DNA from: Candidatus Bathyarchaeota archaeon
GTDB taxonomy: Archaea; Thermoproteota; Bathyarchaeia; 40CM-2-53-6; RBG-13-38-9
DNA length: 24,708 nt
Reading direction: 5' to 3'
Assembly (NCBI GenBank): GCA_026394315.1
Contig: JAPKYM010000190.1
Location: 1 to 24,708, forward strand
The notes below the pieces were generated by a model. It had not been told where the DNA came from. It searched no databases and worked only from the letters and a program-made list of their open reading frames with translations. The position numbers and the translations under genes were made by a program. Positions 23,392 to 24,708 of the stretch are shown here, one piece after another. Position 1 is the stretch's first letter; each line of letters starts with the position of its first letter.

Positions 23392-24708
23392 CTATGCTTT
23401 TCCTAGAGCTTGCAGTATCTTTCGTGGCTCAATGGGTACGTCGTAGAATCTGACTCCTAGAGCATCTGCCAACGCGTTTGCTATGACGCACTGGACATCG
23501 ACGATTGTCGCTTCTGATATTCCCTTGCCTCCACCCCAAGGACCCCAGACGCTAGGCCATGGTTTTTCAATACCAAAGGGCGAAATTCTGCCTGGGCTCA
23601 CAGCGTGGTCAACTATGCAGTTGCTTGGCCCTGGAACGTCAAGTGCTGATGCCCATTTGTTCTCAAGGTGCGTTGTAGATAGGTATGCTCCGTTTGTCTG
23701 GTCCTGTACCATCTGTGTGTATAGACCAGCTCCCAAGTAGCTTTGCGCCATCTCCAATTGTTGATCGCAGGCCCAAACGTTGAGAGGTCTTGTATCGGAT
23801 ATGTTCACGAATTTCTCGATGATGACTTGCCCTGTATCTTCGTTGACTATAAGCTCTATTGCACTGGCTGCGTACATGTATAGCAAGTTGAGTCTGTGCC
23901 ATGTTATCTTTCCGCTGGGATCTTCTTCTATTGGACATACCTGAGGCAGACATTTCATTGTGTTGACGTCTTCTGAGTCTAGTGGGAAATCTGCTTCGCC
24001 GACTCCTAGTATGAATGGTGTTGTTCCTTTCATGAAGTTTGACCATGGTAGTGCGTTGTCAGGTTTGCCTTTAATGAAGATCATTCCGTCCTTTGTGTCA
24101 AGATCCTCGGGCTTTGCCTTCAACAAAGGTGCTGCTTGCAGGTACATTTTCTGCAGTGCGTCTTGGCATGCGAACATTAGTGGGGTTCCAGCTGCGAATG
24201 CCTGTTGGTTTGCATAGGCAGAACCAGAGAAGACTGTGTGGTCTGTATCTAGTGATGTGACGACTATATTCTCTAGGGGTATTTTCAGAACTTCAGCAGC
24301 TATGAATGTGGCGGTTGCGTTTATCTGAGTTCCGAGGTCGTGGATACTGGCGAATATTTCGCAGCCTGGGTTGCTGTTTAGTCGGACGTGAACTAGTGGC
24401 TTTGTCACGAGTGGGTTTATGTATACGTTTCCTATGTCTATTGCTCTTCCTCTCTTCCAAGGTCCGCTTGCAGATGCCTTTGGCTGTGACCAATTGATGT
24501 ATTTTGCTGCTAAGTCGAGTGCTCCGACGGCGCCGCTGCGTACAATCTCATCTGCTATGTTAAGCTCGTCGTTTACTAGCAGGTTCATTCTCTTGAATTG
24601 GTACTTGTCCATTCCAATTTTTTCGGCTAGCATATCCATGGCTGAGTTTACTGCGAAGCATACCTCTTGGTGTGCGAATGTGTGTAGGTTCTGCATTGGT
24701 GTCTCGTT
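23392..24708 (-). CDS. Molybdopterin-binding subunit of a xanthine dehydrogenase-family enzyme (N-terminus outside window)
   Basis: The C-terminal 438 residues of the large catalytic subunit; the frame is open to the window edge, so the ATG at 24696 is internal. Landmarks are FAVNSAMDMLAEKIGMDKYQFKRMNL near the edge, the dimer/cofactor segments IHDLGTQINAT and SLDTDHTVFSGSAYANQQA, and, near the C-terminus, GKGISEATIVD. There the Glu aligns with the catalytic Glu of the KGVGEPP motif. VRFYDVPIEPRKILQAL is the typical end. Substrate not determinable; the [2Fe-2S] subunit is not in this window. It forms one operon with the FAD subunit. Confidence 0.93.
   Translation of the reverse strand, partial: NETPMQNLHTFAHQEVCFAVNSAMDMLAEKIGMDKYQFKRMNLLVNDELNIADEIVRSGAVGALDLAAKYINWSQPKASASGPWKRGRAIDIGNVYINPLVTKPLVHVRLNSNPGCEIFASIHDLGTQINATATFIAAEVLKIPLENIVVTSLDTDHTVFSGSAYANQQAFAAGTPLMFACQDALQKMYLQAAPLLKAKPEDLDTKDGMIFIKGKPDNALPWSNFMKGTTPFILGVGEADFPLDSEDVNTMKCLPQVCPIEEDPSGKITWHRLNLLYMYAASAIELIVNEDTGQVIIEKFVNISDTRPLNVWACDQQLEMAQSYLGAGLYTQMVQDQTNGAYLSTTHLENKWASALDVPGPSNCIVDHAVSPGRISPFGIEKPWPSVWGPWGGGKGISEATIVDVQCVIANALADALGVRFYDVPIEPRKILQALGKA

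Noticed and set aside
23663..24046. 127-codon - strand ORF rich in Arg and Ser inside the molybdopterin subunit gene
   Set aside because: It is an alternative frame of a strongly conserved gene; its biased composition is what such shadows show.

Overview
The window looks archaeal. One gene encodes a homologue of MtrA, the corrinoid subunit of tetrahydromethanopterin S-methyltransferase. Several gene starts have A/T-rich TATA-like boxes upstream. Starts are often GTG or TTG preceded by a short AGGTGA-type Shine-Dalgarno. The gene content (non-pyrrolysine MttB-type methyltransferase, corrinoid protein, UroD-like methyltransferase, stand-alone MtrA, molybdo-flavoenzyme, membrane ferredoxin) resembles uncultured Bathyarchaeia-like Thermoproteota. 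That placement is inference; no rRNA or other phylogenetic marker is present, and I saw no tRNA, rRNA or CRISPR array.

Layout. (1) 1-2.5 kb, + strand: an ECF transporter, with a fused double ATPase (5' end outside the window) and EcfT. (2) 2.6-4.8 kb, + strand: an MttB-family methyltransferase without pyrrolysine and its corrinoid partner. (3) 4.8-7.5 kb: a small membrane-anchored Ig-like protein (first of six paralogues), an orphan helical protein, a possible GIY-YIG-like protein and a UroD-family methyltransferase. (4) 7.5-11.7 kb, - strand: an arsenic/thiol operon, in transcription order arsR, acr3, a 31-codon small ORF, a GcvH-like lipoyl carrier, a DGC zinc-binding protein, an OsmC-like protein and arsM. 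It ends in a short fossil of a second acr3. (5) 11.9-13.8 kb, - strand: MtrA-like protein and a surface protein of DNRLRE type. (6) 13.8-16.2 kb, - strand: a second ArsR operon, in order arsR, GcvH-like carrier, small thioredoxin, TlpA-like thioredoxin, CcdA. (7) 16.3-18.4 kb, + strand: a secreted beta-propeller protein with a CXXCH motif, divergent from that operon across a palindrome, followed by an arsC fragment. (8) 18.4-21.1 kb: five more members of the Ig-like family. (9) 21.2-24.7 kb, - strand: a NapH-like membrane ferredoxin and two subunits of a xanthine dehydrogenase-family enzyme, whose FAD subunit carries a 4-hydroxybenzoyl-CoA-reductase-type cysteine insert.

How the parts may work together. 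The methyltransferases and corrinoid proteins suggest methyl groups are taken from a quaternary amine or similar compound and passed to a pterin carrier. The two ArsR operons both pair a lipoyl-carrier protein with thiol and arsenic genes, with no other glycine-cleavage gene in view; this is the best candidate here for an undescribed arsenic- or thiol-handling module. The second candidate is the six-member Ig-like envelope family. Gene fossils (arsC head, acr3 tail) and an apparent frameshift show that the arsenic genes have been rearranged recently.
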